64,000 nt of DNA from Streptosporangiaceae bacterium NEAU-GS5. GTDB lineage: Bacteria; Actinomycetota; Actinomycetes; Streptosporangiales; Streptosporangiaceae. The notes beneath the pieces were generated by a model. It ran no database searches. It was given only the letters and a program-made list of their open reading frames with translations, and had not been told where the DNA came from. Both the position numbers and the translations under genes were made by a program. How positions within the stretch are numbered: position 1 is the stretch's first letter; every line of letters starts with the position of its first letter. The stretch is taken from positions 1 to 64,000 of the forward strand of contig JAGFNW010000014.1 of assembly GCA_017592665.1 (NCBI GenBank). Reading direction: 5' to 3'. Positions 1 through 8,633 of this stretch are shown here, in pieces.

Positions 1-52
1 AAGCGCGGTAACGTGTGGAGCTGACCGGTACTAATCGGCCGAGGACTTGACC
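1..52 (+). rRNA. 23S ribosomal RNA, 3' end (partial)
   Basis: The first bases match the conserved 3' end of bacterial 23S rRNA, including the run GACCGGTACTAATCGGCCGA. The gene is cut by the left edge of the window. The 5S gene follows about 140 bases downstream, as expected for the distal end of an rRNA operon. Confidence 0.93.
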
Positions 53-190
53 ATAAACGTTTGAAGCGTTTGATCGTTTCTGTGTGTTTGCGTCCACTAT
101 GTGATTCTGAGACAACAAGCAATCCGCGGGCAGCGGTGACCGAGAGGGTTTTGGTCATGGCTGCTGGTTGTGGGTGTGTTGTTTCGTGGG

Positions 191-309
191 GTTACGGCGG
201 TTTTAGCGGTAGGGAAACACCCGGTCTCATTCCGAACCCGGTAGTTAAGCTTGCCAGCGCCGATGGTACTGCCACCGTGGGGTGGTGGGAGAGTAGGACG
301 CCGCCGGAC
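191..309 (+). rRNA. 5S ribosomal RNA
   Basis: A stretch of about 118 bases has 5S features: a 5' arm TTACGGCGG able to pair with the 3' arm CCGCCGGA, the internal segment CCCGGTCTCATTCCGAACCC, and the TGGGAGAGTAGGACG 3' block. It lies directly after the 23S end, so it is the last rRNA of the operon. The exact ends are estimated from the terminal helix. Confidence 0.93.
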
Positions 310-320
310 ATCTTTGTTGG

Positions 321-346
321 AGGGTCATCCCGTAGGGGGTGGCCCT
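321..346 (+). terminator. Terminator of the rRNA operon
   Basis: AGGGTCATCCC and GGGGTGGCCCT form an 11-pair stem, including G-U pairs, around a 4-base loop (GTAG). It starts 12 bases after the 5S gene. There is no real T-run, which is common for actinomycete terminators. Confidence 0.75.
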
Positions 347-733
347 TCACGCATTTCCGGACCCTTTTCCCGCCCGGCTCGCCGACGTTAGGGCGGGGCG
401 TTTGGCCAGGTCAGGTTGATGGCTGTTCCGAAGGTGCTTCTCGATGGCCGGCAGGGCAGTCGGGGGGATCAGATCACACTTGTCGTCCCGGCGGTCGTAT
501 GCCCGGGGCGGAGATATCTTTCTCGGGAAGAGGAAGGCAGCTGAGACGGGGCCCGCGCATGTACAGGGCCTTGCTAGGCTGGAGTTGCCGGGCCACCCCA
601 CCAGCGGGTGGCCTTCGTCGCGTTGGAGACGAAAGACGCGACCAGGAGCCGACCGGAGACACTGCCCGGACCGCGCAGTCGCCTGCGCAGCAACGCAGAG
701 CCGTACGCGGTGAGCGAGCAACAGAGGATAGAA
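347..733. other. Non-coding region between rRNA operon and TPR gene
   Basis: No convincing gene on either strand; the open frames here are GC-rich shadows. A dyad GTCGCGT (617-623) / ACGCGAC (636-642) separated by 12 bases could form a hairpin in the leader of the downstream gene. No tRNA is seen. A promoter for the next gene is expected here, but I cannot fix its -10 and -35. Confidence 0.5.
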
Positions 734-3202
734 GTGAACAGAGAAGACGGGCGTGACGGCGCGGGCCGTGGCGAAGACAGCAGCGATCGGTCGGAGCGAC
801 GAGAAGGCTCCCAAGGAGACGAGCGACGCGAAGGCCGCGAAGGCGACAGAGACGGTCGTCAGTTCCGGTATGAGGGCAGGCCCTCGGGGCGAGGATTCGG
901 CGGCAGGTACGGTTCCCGCGACCGGGACGACCGCGGAAACCGCCCAGATCGCGGAGATCGCCCGGGCTCGGGGGGAGATCGGGGCGGTCGCAGCGACCGC
1001 AACGATCGCGGCGGGCGATACGACCGCGGCGATAACCGGAGCGACAACCGAAGCGAGAATCGGGGCGACAACCGAGGTGATCGCAGCGGTGGCGGCGCGG
1101 AGCGCGGCCCCGGATACGGTGACCGCGGACGCCCGTTCGGTAGTCGTGACTCTGGCAACCGCAGCTTCGGCAACCGTGACGACCGCCCGCGGCGCCCCTT
1201 CAATGACCGTGGTGACCGTCCTCAGCGGCCGTACGGTGATCGCGACCGTCCTCAGCGGTCGTATGGCGACCGGGATGACAGGCCGCGTGGCCCGTCCGCA
1301 GATCGTGGAGATCGTCCTCAGCGTTCGTATGGCGATCGGGGCGACCGTCCTCAGCGTCCCTATGGCGATCGGGGCGACCGTCCTCAGCGTCCCTATGGCG
1401 ATCGGGGCGACCGTCCTCAGCGTCCCTATGGCGATCGGGGCGACCGTCCTCAGCGTCCCTATGGCGATCGGGGCGACCGACCTCAGCGTCCGTATGGTGA
1501 CCGCGACGACCGGCCCCGCCGTCAGTACGGTGATCGCGACGACCGTCCGCGTCAGGACGACCGTCCGCGTCAGCAGTACGGCGACCGCGACGACCGGCCA
1601 CGCCGCTCCTTCAACGACCGAAACGACCGAAACGACCGCGGTGATCGCAGCGGCGACCGCGGCGACCGGCCCCAGCGCTCGTACGGCAATCGCCCGTACG
1701 GTGACCGGGACGATCGTCCGCGTCAGCAGTACGGCGACCGGGATCGCGGTGGATACCGGGACCGCCCGCGTGACGATCGGGATGGCGGCAGCCGCGGCTT
1801 CGGGGGCCGATACGGCTCTCGCGAGGACAACCGGGGAGACCGGCCATATCGTGATCGTCCGGAGAGCGGTTCACGTGGCCGGTTCGGCGACCGTCCCTCG
1901 TCCGGTGATCGGCCCACCCGTCCGTATGGTGACCGTCCCGCGTCCGGCGACCGCCCACAGCGCTCGTATGGCGACCGTCCGTACAGGTCACAGGGCGATT
2001 CGGGCGGCGGACGAGGGTCCGGGGGCGGCGGCTATGGCACGCGGCCCCGCGACGAACGTTCTGACCGCGGCGAGCGGCGGGACCAGGGCCGGGATCAGGG
2101 CCGGCGCGACGACCGACCCGACCGTCCTCGGCGCGACGACCGCCCCCGCCCGTTCAGTGAGAGCGGCAGCCGTAGCCGCTATGGCCGTCCCGACGATGAG
2201 CCCAGACAGCGCGAGGAACTGCCCGCGCTCGAGGCGGACATCACGCCGGACGAGCTGGACGGCGAGGTGCGTGAGGAACTCCGTTCTCTCCCGAACGACC
2301 TGGCCGACCTCGTGGCCAGCCACCTCGTCGCGGCCGGGCGGGCGCTGAGCGACGATGACCCGGAGCGCGGTTATGAGCACGCGAAGGTGGCTCGGCGCTT
2401 CGCCGGGCGCATCGGCGTCGTACGCGAGGCGACCGGCATCGCGGCTTACCACGCTGGCCACTTCGCGGACGCCCTCGGTGACCTTCGCGCGGCTCGGCGG
2501 ATGACCGGCTCAGACGTGTACCTGCCGATCATGGCGGATTGCGAGCGCGGCCTCGGTCGTCCGGAGCGAGCTCTTGATCTTGTACGCTCCAAAGAGGCCG
2601 AACGCCTTGACCGGAGCGGCCGGATAGAGCTGGCGATCGTCGAATCGGGCGCACGCCGGGATCTCGGGCAGTACGACGCCGCAGTGATCACACTGCAGCG
2701 CATCACCGAGCTGCGCGATCCTCAGCCGAAGCCGTGGTCGGCACGGCTCGCCTTCGCGTACGCCGATGCTCTGGCCGAAGCCGGGCACGAGGCCGCGGCG
2801 GTCGAATGGTTCGAGCGCGCGATGACATTCGACGAGGACGGCGAGACCGACGCCGCGGAACGTTACGCCGAACTCACCGGCTCGGTGATCCATGACGTCG
2901 AGGAGGACGACTTCGACGAGATCAAGGATTCCGAGGAGGAGGACATCGCCTTCGACGACGAGGAAGAAGAAGGCGACGACGAGGAATCCGTCGAGGTTGA
3001 CGAAGTCGACGCCGACGACGTTGACGACGTTGACGACGCCGTCGTCGAAATCACTGCGACCGAGGAGCCTTCGGACGCGACGTCAGATGGCAAAGCACCA
3101 GAGCCGGACAAGCCCGAAGGGATCGGTCCGGCGTTCATCGAGCCGAACTTCGGTGACGTACTGGACGATCCTGATGATCACGACGACGAGTCGAAGCCTT
3201 AA
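734..3202 (+). CDS. Arg/Asp/Gly-rich disordered protein with C-terminal TPR-like domain
   Basis: The predicted protein has about 822 residues. GTG at 734 is chosen because GAGGA lies about six bases upstream; an in-frame GTG at 710 is possible. Roughly residues 1-490 are an extremely biased R/D/G/P/Y tract with repeats of the type GDRPQRPYGDR, resembling RNA-binding RGG-type disorder. About residues 500-700 are helical and repeat-like (for example ERGYEHAKVARRFAGR, ALGDLRAARRMTG), consistent with TPRs. The tail is very acidic (runs of E and D) and ends in a conserved-looking segment with GPAFIEPNF. The strongly basic-and-acidic head plus acidic tail would favour condensation or RNA/protein scaffolding, but that is inference. 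Function is unknown. Confidence 0.8.
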   Translation: MNREDGRDGAGRGEDSSDRSERREGSQGDERREGREGDRDGRQFRYEGRPSGRGFGGRYGSRDRDDRGNRPDRGDRPGSGGDRGGRSDRNDRGGRYDRGDNRSDNRSENRGDNRGDRSGGGAERGPGYGDRGRPFGSRDSGNRSFGNRDDRPRRPFNDRGDRPQRPYGDRDRPQRSYGDRDDRPRGPSADRGDRPQRSYGDRGDRPQRPYGDRGDRPQRPYGDRGDRPQRPYGDRGDRPQRPYGDRGDRPQRPYGDRDDRPRRQYGDRDDRPRQDDRPRQQYGDRDDRPRRSFNDRNDRNDRGDRSGDRGDRPQRSYGNRPYGDRDDRPRQQYGDRDRGGYRDRPRDDRDGGSRGFGGRYGSREDNRGDRPYRDRPESGSRGRFGDRPSSGDRPTRPYGDRPASGDRPQRSYGDRPYRSQGDSGGGRGSGGGGYGTRPRDERSDRGERRDQGRDQGRRDDRPDRPRRDDRPRPFSESGSRSRYGRPDDEPRQREELPALEADITPDELDGEVREELRSLPNDLADLVASHLVAAGRALSDDDPERGYEHAKVARRFAGRIGVVREATGIAAYHAGHFADALGDLRAARRMTGSDVYLPIMADCERGLGRPERALDLVRSKEAERLDRSGRIELAIVESGARRDLGQYDAAVITLQRITELRDPQPKPWSARLAFAYADALAEAGHEAAAVEWFERAMTFDEDGETDAAERYAELTGSVIHDVEEDDFDEIKDSEEEDIAFDDEEEEGDDEESVEVDEVDADDVDDVDDAVVEITATEEPSDATSDGKAPEPDKPEGIGPAFIEPNFGDVLDDPDDHDDESKP
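1316..1480 (+). repeat. 33-bp in-frame tandem repeat, five copies
   Basis: A 33-base unit beginning CCTCAGCGTCCCTATGG is repeated head to tail about five times with almost no change, encoding the 11-residue unit PQRPYGDRGDR. Partial and diverged copies extend on both sides. The near identity of the central copies points to recent expansion. Confidence 0.9.
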
Positions 3203-3224
3203 GCGACTCGAATAGCGGGACCTG

Positions 3225-4154
3225 TCACTGGCCCTCGACTTTGTCGAGCCAGTGCATGATCCCGGACACGTTCGCCGGCGCACCGCTGAGCAGCTCGAAC
3301 TTCTCAGCGGTGGCGTCGTCTGAACGCAGCGCGGCATAGCGTTCCCGGGTGCGGTCGCGGACCATCGCAATGGCGTGATCCAGGTCGAGCCCGGCAGTCC
3401 TGGCCTGCTTGGTGAGGTCCACCCACACGCGGAGCTCTTCCGCGGAGCGGGCCAGAGTGTCTGTCACGGCCTCAACGGGTCCGTAGTGGCTGAACAGCAG
3501 GCGTTGCGGCCCAAGTGCGCCGAACAGGGCGATCGAATCGAGTGCGACGGCAAGGTCGAAGTCGGGCGGCGGAGTAGCCGGGCGGAGATCACCGGTTTCC
3601 GGCAGGTATACGCCTGCCGCATCGCCCACGTACAGGTCGCCGGTTAGCGAGTCCAGCAGACCTACGTGATGTTTTGCGTGGCCGGGGGAGTAGTGGCTGG
3701 CCAGCGTGCGGCCGCTGCCGAGATCGACCTCGCCGATGTCACCGAGCGCGCGGATACGGGCGGCGTCGGTGGGGGCGAGCTCGCCGAACAGTACGTCCAG
3801 CTTGTCGCCCCAGACCATTTTGGCGCTCGCCATGAGCCGGGACGGATCGGCCAGGTGCCGGGCGCCTTTCTCGTGGACCACGATCTCGGCCGAGGGGAAG
3901 TACGTGGCGATGTCGCCGACTCCTCCCGCATGGTCGAGGTGGATGTGCGTCACGACCACCGTGGCCAGATCGTCCGGGCCCACGCCGAGGGAGGATAGTG
4001 CGTCGCGTACGACGGGCGCCGACGTCGAGGTGCCCGTCTCCACAAGGCAGGGCCGGTCGCCGAGGATGAGATAGCCGGCAGTGATGCCCGAAAAGCCGGC
4101 CATGCGAGTGTCGATCTCGTACACGTCGCCGCCGAGCGGCCGAACGTTGTCCAC
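3225..4154 (-). CDS. MBL-fold metallo-hydrolase
   Basis: 309 residues. The zinc-binding signature THIHLDH is at residues 69-75, and later histidines and aspartates (HYSPGHAKHH, DAAGVY) complete a metallo-beta-lactamase fold of the glyoxalase II-like type. The start is GTG at 4154 with AGGGG seven bases upstream on the minus strand. It converges with the TPR gene, with only 22 bases between stops, and diverges from the SSB-like gene. The substrate cannot be told from sequence. The family includes thioesterases, lactonases and hydroxyacylglutathione hydrolases. Confidence 0.88.
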   Translation of the reverse strand: MDNVRPLGGDVYEIDTRMAGFSGITAGYLILGDRPCLVETGTSTSAPVVRDALSSLGVGPDDLATVVVTHIHLDHAGGVGDIATYFPSAEIVVHEKGARHLADPSRLMASAKMVWGDKLDVLFGELAPTDAARIRALGDIGEVDLGSGRTLASHYSPGHAKHHVGLLDSLTGDLYVGDAAGVYLPETGDLRPATPPPDFDLAVALDSIALFGALGPQRLLFSHYGPVEAVTDTLARSAEELRVWVDLTKQARTAGLDLDHAIAMVRDRTRERYAALRSDDATAEKFELLSGAPANVSGIMHWLDKVEGQ

Positions 4155-4267
4155 AGGTACCCCTGAGATAGCCCTGAACTAGAACGCGCGTCCACAGATT
4201 GGAGCTTGTGGACCGTCAGCTCAGCGTAGCCACCGACAGTGGTCTCCATCGAGGAGAGGGGATCACT

Positions 4268-6037
4268 ATGCACTTCAACGAGGTAAGGCTCGTCGGACGA
4301 CTGTCCAAGATGCCCGAGTGGAAAGACCTGTCGAGCGGCGGCAAGATGTCGCGCTGGCGCATGGCCGTCCGTAGACCTAACGAGGAGGACGGCCCGCAAC
4401 GCGCCGACGCGATCGAGTGTGTCTCGTTCGCCCCTGGCGTCCACATCGAGCTCGAGTCATGGTCTATGGACGACGTGGTCGAAATCGTGGGCTCCCTGCG
4501 GCGCCGCTGGTGGGGTGGTGGCAACAGCTCGTACGAGATCGATGTGACGCACGCCAGACGCGTCGCCGCCGCGCCCCCGCGCAGACCTCGCGTTGGTCGC
4601 CCGACGCCCGCAGCCCCTTCACCTGAACTGCCGCCACGAACACCGCCGCCACCAGTCCCAGCATCATCATCCGCGCCCGCCCCCACCCCCGATTCCGCCG
4701 CGCCTCCATCTACGCCCGCTCCCGATGCTGCGCTCGCGTCGGCTTCCGCCCCCGCGCCCGCGTCGCTACCTGAGCCGATTTCCACCTCTGCCCCCGTGTC
4801 CGTACCTGCGCCCGATGCTGCGTTCGCGCCCGGGTCTGTACCTGCGCCCGATTCCGATTCCGCCCCCGCGCCGGATTCTGCCTCCGTGCCCGCGCCTGTG
4901 TCCGCGGTCGATGCTGCCTTCGCGCCCGCGTCTGTGTCCGCGGTCGATGCTGCGTTCGCGCCCGCGTATGTACCTGCGCCCGATACCGATCCAGCGCCCG
5001 CATCTGTGTCCGCGCGCGAATGCCTCTCCGCACCGGAGTCCATGTCCGCACCCGTACCTGCATCCGCATCTGTACCGGGCTCGTTGAGCGCGGCCGTGTC
5101 GGTGCCCTCCGCGTCCGCTCCGGGTTCGCCCTCCCCGCGTCCGCCATCACCCACGACGTCGGCGCCGGCCGCGTCTTCGTCCGGGTCGCCTTCGTCCGGG
5201 TCGCCTTCGTCGTCGGAGCCCGCGCCGTCTGCGCCCTTCCTGACGCCACCGTCGGATATTTTGCCAAAGGCCGCTCGACCGTCATCCGTACTGATGACAG
5301 TTCCCCGGTCACCCAACGCAGTGCCGGTGGCAGACGCTCGACTGCCAACACACCCGACCCCGTTGGAAGTCACTTCGCCGCCGCACACGTCTGAGCCCGC
5401 GGTGCCTGTCCTGCCTTCGGTGCCGCCGACGTCGACATTGACTCCGCTGATCCGTCCTCGCGCGTCCGAACAGCGTCCCCTGTCCGCGGCGCCGCCGGGT
5501 ACTCAAGCGATACTGCCCCAGCCGGGCAATACGGCGCCGCCTGGCAATAAGGCGCTGCCCCACAGCAGCACGGCACCGGTCAGCGGTCTGATGCTGGACG
5601 GCGATCCGGTGCTGGATGGTGATTCGCCCCTGCACCCAATGGTCGCCCAGGTGCCCACTGATTTCGCGCCGCCGAGCCGACCAGCGCCAAAGGCGGCGAA
5701 GGACAGTGCCGCATCAGCTAGTGCGACAGTGGCAGACATCGCGCCGACCCGCCTTGCATCAGGTCTCCTATCCACGAGCGTCGAATCCAGAAGCGATACA
5801 TCGGCTGGTGCCGCACAGACTGGCCGACCACCCGCTGAGAGAGCCGACGTTGACGCCGCGTGCCCAGAGGTGGCGGTGACCGAAGCGGTTGCAGAGAACA
5901 GACACCCGTCGGGCGTGGATGGGCAAGCAATCGAGGATGGAGATGAGTCTGCGAGTGACGACGAGAGCGGTGGCGCGCCGGCTAAGGGAGGCAGGCGATG
6001 GTGGCCCTCACGTGGTCCCATGCGCCGCCGCAGCTGA
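4268..6037 (+). CDS. SSB-like OB-fold protein with long Pro/Ala/Ser-rich tail
   Basis: 589 residues from ATG 4268, which has GAGGAGAGGGG just upstream; a longer in-frame start at 4199 lacks a site. Residues 1 to about 105 look like a single-stranded-DNA-binding OB fold (MHFNEVRLVGRLSKMPEWK; SRWRMAVRR; ECVSF; VEIVGSLRRRWW). The remaining ~480 residues are low-complexity P/A/S/V sequence with repeats such as SAPAPDSA and VSAVDAAFAPA. They end in a short basic segment GGRRWWPSRGPMRRRS, not the acidic DDDIPF-type tip of true SSB. It is therefore probably not the replicative SSB but an accessory paralogue. Actinomycetes often carry a short SSB-like protein of this kind; the giant tail is unusual. 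Confidence 0.75.
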   Translation: MHFNEVRLVGRLSKMPEWKDLSSGGKMSRWRMAVRRPNEEDGPQRADAIECVSFAPGVHIELESWSMDDVVEIVGSLRRRWWGGGNSSYEIDVTHARRVAAAPPRRPRVGRPTPAAPSPELPPRTPPPPVPASSSAPAPTPDSAAPPSTPAPDAALASASAPAPASLPEPISTSAPVSVPAPDAAFAPGSVPAPDSDSAPAPDSASVPAPVSAVDAAFAPASVSAVDAAFAPAYVPAPDTDPAPASVSARECLSAPESMSAPVPASASVPGSLSAAVSVPSASAPGSPSPRPPSPTTSAPAASSSGSPSSGSPSSSEPAPSAPFLTPPSDILPKAARPSSVLMTVPRSPNAVPVADARLPTHPTPLEVTSPPHTSEPAVPVLPSVPPTSTLTPLIRPRASEQRPLSAAPPGTQAILPQPGNTAPPGNKALPHSSTAPVSGLMLDGDPVLDGDSPLHPMVAQVPTDFAPPSRPAPKAAKDSAASASATVADIAPTRLASGLLSTSVESRSDTSAGAAQTGRPPAERADVDAACPEVAVTEAVAENRHPSGVDGQAIEDGDESASDDESGGAPAKGGRRWWPSRGPMRRRS

Positions 6038-6044
6038 CCGCCTC

Positions 6045-6153
6045 CGTCGCGTCGCCCGTCGCCCGTCGCCCGTCGCGTCGCCCGTCGCGTCGCCCGTCGC
6101 CCGTCGCCCGTCGCCCGTCGCCTCGCGTCGCCCGTCGCCTCGCGTCGCCCGTC
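6045..6153 (+). repeat. CGTCGCC-type simple repeat tract
   Basis: About 110 bases made almost entirely of CGTCGCC and CGTCGCGTCGCC units begin eight bases after the SSB-like gene stops. On the minus strand this reads as GGGCGAC repeated, giving regularly spaced GGG runs that could form a G-quadruplex. Confidence 0.9.
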
Positions 6154-6817
6154 CCGTGGCACGTCCGTCCCGTGGCACGCCCGTCTGTGTTCGTTCGTCG
6201 TCCGTTCGTGGTCGCGTGGCGTCTCGCCGTAGCTAACCGTCGCGGCCTGAACACGTCTCTCATCCCGCGTGCGGCGCACAACGCAGGCCTTTGCCACCTC
6301 GGCCGAGCATCGCCCTTCGGGCCTTCCCCTATATACCGAGCGAGGTGTCCCTGTGGCGCCGCTTTGTCAGGTTGCGCTTGGTGGCCTGGGCGGGTGAGTG
6401 GCGGCGGCGCTCGATTGGGTGACGCGCGCATTTGAGAGAGGCGAGTCCGCCGGGTCGCGGCGGGATGGCGGGCACGGTGTCGCGGCGGGTATGGCGGGGC
6501 GCGGTGGGGTGCGGTGAATGTGGGCGGGGTCGCGGCGGGATGGCGGGAACGGTGGGTGGAGGGTGGCGAGGGTGTGGTGGGCGCAGCAGGTGGCGAGGGT
6601 GTGGTGGCACGGTGGGGGTGGCGGAGATGTGGCGGGCACTGTGAGGGGTGTTGGGCACGGTGGGTGGCGAGGGCGGCTGGCGGTGCTTGAGGTGCGCGAT
6701 TGGATGGTGGTCAGGGGTCGGTGGTGTGGTGTGGGCTGGGGTGGCGGCCCAGAGAGATGGAGGATGAGTGTTTTCGAGGGTTAGCTATCGGTTGCCTCTT
6801 CGGCGAGTGGCGAGGGG
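6154..6817. other. Non-coding, strongly G-skewed region
   Basis: About 660 bases with no supportable gene. From about 6430 to 6760 the plus strand is dominated by GGCGGGATGGCGGG and GTGGCGAGGGTGTGGTGGG words, several repeated. The open frames here are products of composition. It ends at the operator of the MerR gene. Confidence 0.6.
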
Positions 6818-6835
6818 CTTCAAGTACGCTTGAAG
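6818..6835 (+). promoter_or_regulatory. MerR-type operator, perfect inverted repeat
   Basis: CTTCAAG-TACG-CTTGAAG is a perfect 7-base inverted repeat with a 4-base spacer, ending five bases before the MerR-family start codon. MerR regulators bind such dyads between the -35 and -10 elements, so autoregulation is likely. Confidence 0.75.
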
Positions 6836-6840
6836 TTGAG

Positions 6841-7272
6841 ATGACCACTGATCGATTTCTGAGCATTGGCGAGTTGGCGCATCGGGTGGGGGTCGCCACA
6901 TCTGCGCTGCGCTACTACGAAGAGCTTGGTCTGCTCCCCGCGCCCGTCAGGGTCTCGGGCCAGCGCCGCTATCAGGAGTCGGCCGTCGAGTTGGTCGGCA
7001 TCATCCTGCTTCTGCGTGATGTCGGATTCTCGCTGGCCGAGCAGAAGGCACTCATGGGCTCAGGAGATCTGGATCTCGACGAGTGGCGGCGTCTTGCCCA
7101 GCGCAAGCTGGCCGAGCTCGACGAGCAGATCGCCAAAGCACAGACCGCTCGCGAAGCCATTCAGCACGCCTTGCGCTGCCCGCACGACGACTTCACCCTG
7201 TGCCCCAACTTCGCCAGAATCATGGCCGCGCGGCTCGCTGGCCGCCCGCTGGAGGAAGCCCACACTCACTGA
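6841..7272 (+). CDS. MerR-family transcriptional regulator
   Basis: 143 residues. The N-terminal winged helix is typical: FLSIGELAHRVGVATSALRY, then YYEELGLLP, then a basic wing GQRRY. A long dimerisation helix follows (residues about 80-110). The C-terminus has two cysteines, C113 and C121, in LRCPHDDFTLCPNF, which could sense metal or redox state. They do not match the SoxR cluster pattern. ATG 6841 is chosen over upstream starts because homologues begin near there and the operator dyad sits directly before it. No co-directional target gene follows, so it may act elsewhere or on itself. Confidence 0.9.
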   Translation: MTTDRFLSIGELAHRVGVATSALRYYEELGLLPAPVRVSGQRRYQESAVELVGIILLLRDVGFSLAEQKALMGSGDLDLDEWRRLAQRKLAELDEQIAKAQTAREAIQHALRCPHDDFTLCPNFARIMAARLAGRPLEEAHTH

Positions 7273-7299
7273 CCGGCGCGCCTACGCACGATACGCGGC

Positions 7300-8556
7300 T
7301 TATCGCGGCCCGGGCTCGGTGTCGAAGGTGTCGAAGGTCCGAAGGACAAGGCCGGTCCGGGGCTTGGGGCCGAAGGACGTCGACTTGCGAGGGACGCGTT
7401 CGCCTTCGGCCGCGACGGCTAGCACGTCCGCGGTGACGAGGGGATTCAAGAGTACGGCCGTGCCGTTGTGGCGCTGCGCGAGCCGTACGGCGGCCAAGGC
7501 GTCGTGATGAACGATGAGGACGCGTTCCTCGTCGTCCTCGATGCCCCACACCTTCGGAAGAAGGAATTCGTTGAGCACGGCCGTGTCCAGGCGACGCCAG
7601 CGCGGCGACCGCTCGCCGGGCAGCGCGTGCTCGATCTGGAGCGGATCCGGATCGGTGATCAGGTGGGACGGCCCGTTCCCGGCCAGCACGAATGCCGGCT
7701 TCGGGCGGGCGGCCAGGCCGGCCAGCGCGTCCTCCAGCCGCTCGAACTCGTGGACCTGCCACGCTCCCTTCGCCCGCGCCGCGGCCTCCGAGAGCGGCAG
7801 GTCGGGGATCACCCGATGGATCGCCTTCAGGTCGGGCGGATACTCGGTGGAGTCGACGAGCAAGGCGAGAGCGAAGTCCCACGGCCCAGGCTTGTTGTGT
7901 TCGGCGCGGAGCGCTCGATAGGTGGCGTAGCGGTGGTGCCCGTCCGCGATCAGCGCCTGGCGGTGACGCAGGTCGTCGCTCGCGGCGGCGATTTCGGCAG
8001 GATCGGTCATCGCCCACATGCGGTGGCGTACGCCATCCCGGGTCCGTACGTCCAATAGCGGCTCGCGGTGCGTGGAGATGTCGTCGACCAGCCTCGCGGC
8101 CTCGCCGCCGCCTTCATAGACCAGGAAGATCGGCTCGAGGTTGGCTTCGGTGGCCCGCGTCAAGGCCAGGCGGTCGGCGACCGGACCTGGGAGAACGTTC
8201 TCGTGGGGCAATACCGACGGCGAACCCACGGCTACGGCCGCGATCAGCCCACGTTGGAGGAATTCGGCACCGCTCTGCTCATAGACGTACAGTGCGGGCT
8301 GGTCGTCGGTCACAAGGATGCCGGACGAGCGCCACGCGTCGAGCAGGGTCCGAGCCTCCCCGTAGTCGTGTCCGCGCGGAAGGATCAGCCGTACGACATT
8401 GTTGGGATGTATATCGAGCAAATCATCCGCGTCGTCGGGAGAAACCAGGTCGTACGGGGGCGAGGTGACGTCGGCGACGTCATCCATCCCAAACCGGACA
8501 CCGCGGAACGGGCGTAGCTCCAGCCCCGCCCGTTCAGAACTCTCCATACCGGGCAT
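7300..8556 (-). CDS. DUF1015 domain-containing protein
   Basis: 418 residues. The N-terminus has the family pattern LRPFRGVRFG...DVTSPPYDLVSPDDADDLL, followed by PNNVVRLILPRG. The central ADGHHRYATY motif is the hallmark of DUF1015 (a putative kinase- or HPr-serine-like family, function unproven). Two starts three codons apart (8556 and 8547) are possible and neither has a strong ribosome site. It converges with the MerR gene and diverges from the TPR gene at 8634. Confidence 0.9.
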   Translation of the reverse strand: MPGMESSERAGLELRPFRGVRFGMDDVADVTSPPYDLVSPDDADDLLDIHPNNVVRLILPRGHDYGEARTLLDAWRSSGILVTDDQPALYVYEQSGAEFLQRGLIAAVAVGSPSVLPHENVLPGPVADRLALTRATEANLEPIFLVYEGGGEAARLVDDISTHREPLLDVRTRDGVRHRMWAMTDPAEIAAASDDLRHRQALIADGHHRYATYRALRAEHNKPGPWDFALALLVDSTEYPPDLKAIHRVIPDLPLSEAAARAKGAWQVHEFERLEDALAGLAARPKPAFVLAGNGPSHLITDPDPLQIEHALPGERSPRWRRLDTAVLNEFLLPKVWGIEDDEERVLIVHHDALAAVRLAQRHNGTAVLLNPLVTADVLAVAAEGERVPRKSTSFGPKPRTGLVLRTFDTFDTEPGPR

Positions 8557-8633
8557 GCTGCCATAAAGGCTCGGACTCCCCGACGCTGCGGTGCCCGGTT
8601 CGTTACGAATTCGGTTTGCAGGAGGCCTCGCGC

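Noticed and set aside
347-733. A tRNA gene downstream of the 5S rRNA
   Set aside because: No cloverleaf-compatible arms or T-loop motif such as GGTTCGAATCC were found here or in the other gaps read.
1316-1480. Possible CRISPR array
   Set aside because: The 33-bp units are directly adjacent with no unique spacers and are in frame in a gene. No cas gene is present anywhere in the window. The same holds for the 15-, 33- and 36-bp tracts elsewhere.
753-2348. A 531-codon open frame inside the Arg/Asp/Gly-rich gene in another frame
   Set aside because: It is produced by the repeats and GC bias. It has no ribosome site, only A/T/V-type low complexity, and the chosen frame has a start site plus the TPR and acidic domains.
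6430-6760. Short open frames in the G-rich gap before the MerR gene
   Set aside because: They consist of G/R/W/V simple sequence, have no site, and end without any domain. They are explained by composition.
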